A DNA stretch of 31,294 nucleotides from Pseudomonadota bacterium. Lineage in GTDB: Bacteria > Myxococcota_A > Polyangia > Polyangiales > Polyangiaceae. Below are positions 31,060 to 31,294 of the stretch, one piece after another; position 1 is the first letter of the stretch, and the number at the start of each line of letters is the position of its first letter. The notes below the pieces were generated by a model, which worked only from the letters and a program-made list of their open reading frames with translations, was not told the origin of the DNA and made no database searches. The position numbers and the translations under genes are program-made. The stretch spans positions 1 to 31,294 of the forward strand of contig JAEYYX010000071.1 of assembly GCA_023428245.1 (NCBI GenBank), in the 5' to 3' direction.

Positions 31060-31294
31060 CCTGCTGTTTTTTGGCCCCGGTCCATCACTTCCGCCGGAGC
31101 CCGAACGAGCCTTCGAAAGAGCCCTCCGCCTCGCCTGCACCCCACCGCGCCTCGCCTGCACCCCACCGCGAGCGCCCTCAGCTCCCCCTCATGGTAGCCG
31201 AGAGGAGTCCTCGCTCGCCCCCGACTCCCTCCGAGGCGTTCGCCCTGTCGTTCGGTGCGCCGTTCTGGTTCGACATCCTCAACAAGATCATGGT
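31060..31294 (+). other. Right-edge region with open frame carrying GAPFWFD
   Basis: After tatC, a plus-strand frame stays open to the window edge; ATG at 31191 is the first ATG. Its last residues read SFGAPFWFDILNKIM, a motif I associate with the C-terminal end of certain bacterial membrane proteins, where a membrane helix precedes it. Here the preceding residues are Pro/Ser/Arg-rich instead. The gene start and nature are unclear, and the sequence is cut. Confidence 0.35.
31129..31170 (+). repeat. Perfect 21-bp tandem duplication
   Basis: A 21-base unit starting CCTCGCCTGCACC occurs at 31129-31149 and again, identically, at 31150-31170. In the open frame that runs to the edge it would encode two copies of a seven-residue ASPAPHR-type unit. 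It lies between tatC and the GAPFWFD frame. Confidence 0.95.

Overview
The window is GC-rich, densely coded bacterial chromosome that I place in the Myxococcota (myxobacterial, Polyangia-like lineage). The reasons are a Hanks-type Ser/Thr kinase, a DUF4388/PATAN protein, proline/alanine-rich linkers, an orphan RelA/SpoT-fold protein of a type I associate with myxobacteria, and many GTG/TTG starts with 4-bp stop/start overlaps. No insertion sequence, phage gene, integrase or CRISPR array was seen. It looks like core chromosome with lineage-specific proteins mixed in.

Layout. 1-182: the tail of an unidentified plus-strand gene with its terminator. 364-7348 (minus strand): membrane-anchored Ser/Thr kinase, tRNA-Lys(UUU), a DUF4388 protein, and dnaE (DNA polymerase III alpha). 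7449-13930 (plus): a lipoprotein cytochrome c, a 58-aa membrane protein, a RelA/SpoT-like protein, a DUF507 protein, yicC, gmk, and one long protein joining methylthioadenosine phosphorylase to a PfkB kinase. 13971-18394: a small minus-strand protein, a helical-repeat protein, panD, a membrane protein, and a convergent TonB-like protein whose disordered tail overlaps it antisense. 18774-21498 (plus): an L,D-transpeptidase lipoprotein and a TPR protein with a degenerate zincin-like tail. 21619-22674 (minus): polyprenyl diphosphate synthase, divergent from a small membrane protein plus DEAD-box helicase, with an AT-rich dyad at its predicted promoter. 25178-31059 (plus): TPR protein, TolC-type channel, ccmC, ccmD, a 41-aa membrane peptide, acyl-CoA dehydrogenase, tatB and tatC. 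The right edge cuts an open frame carrying a GAPFWFD motif.

How the genes fit together. Several clusters form translationally coupled runs: DUF507-yicC-gmk-mtnP/pfkB (nucleotide and RNA metabolism), ccmC-ccmD-41-aa peptide (heme handling), tatB-tatC (protein export), and the small membrane protein with the helicase. The most novel items are the RelA/SpoT-fold protein at 8577-9674, the MTAP-PfkB fusion at 11825-13930, the 287-bp convergent coding overlap at 16853-17139, the TPR protein with a degenerate metallopeptidase tail at 20509-21498, and the dyad operator candidate at 22701-22718. All assignments come from reading motifs in the sequence; no database search was run.
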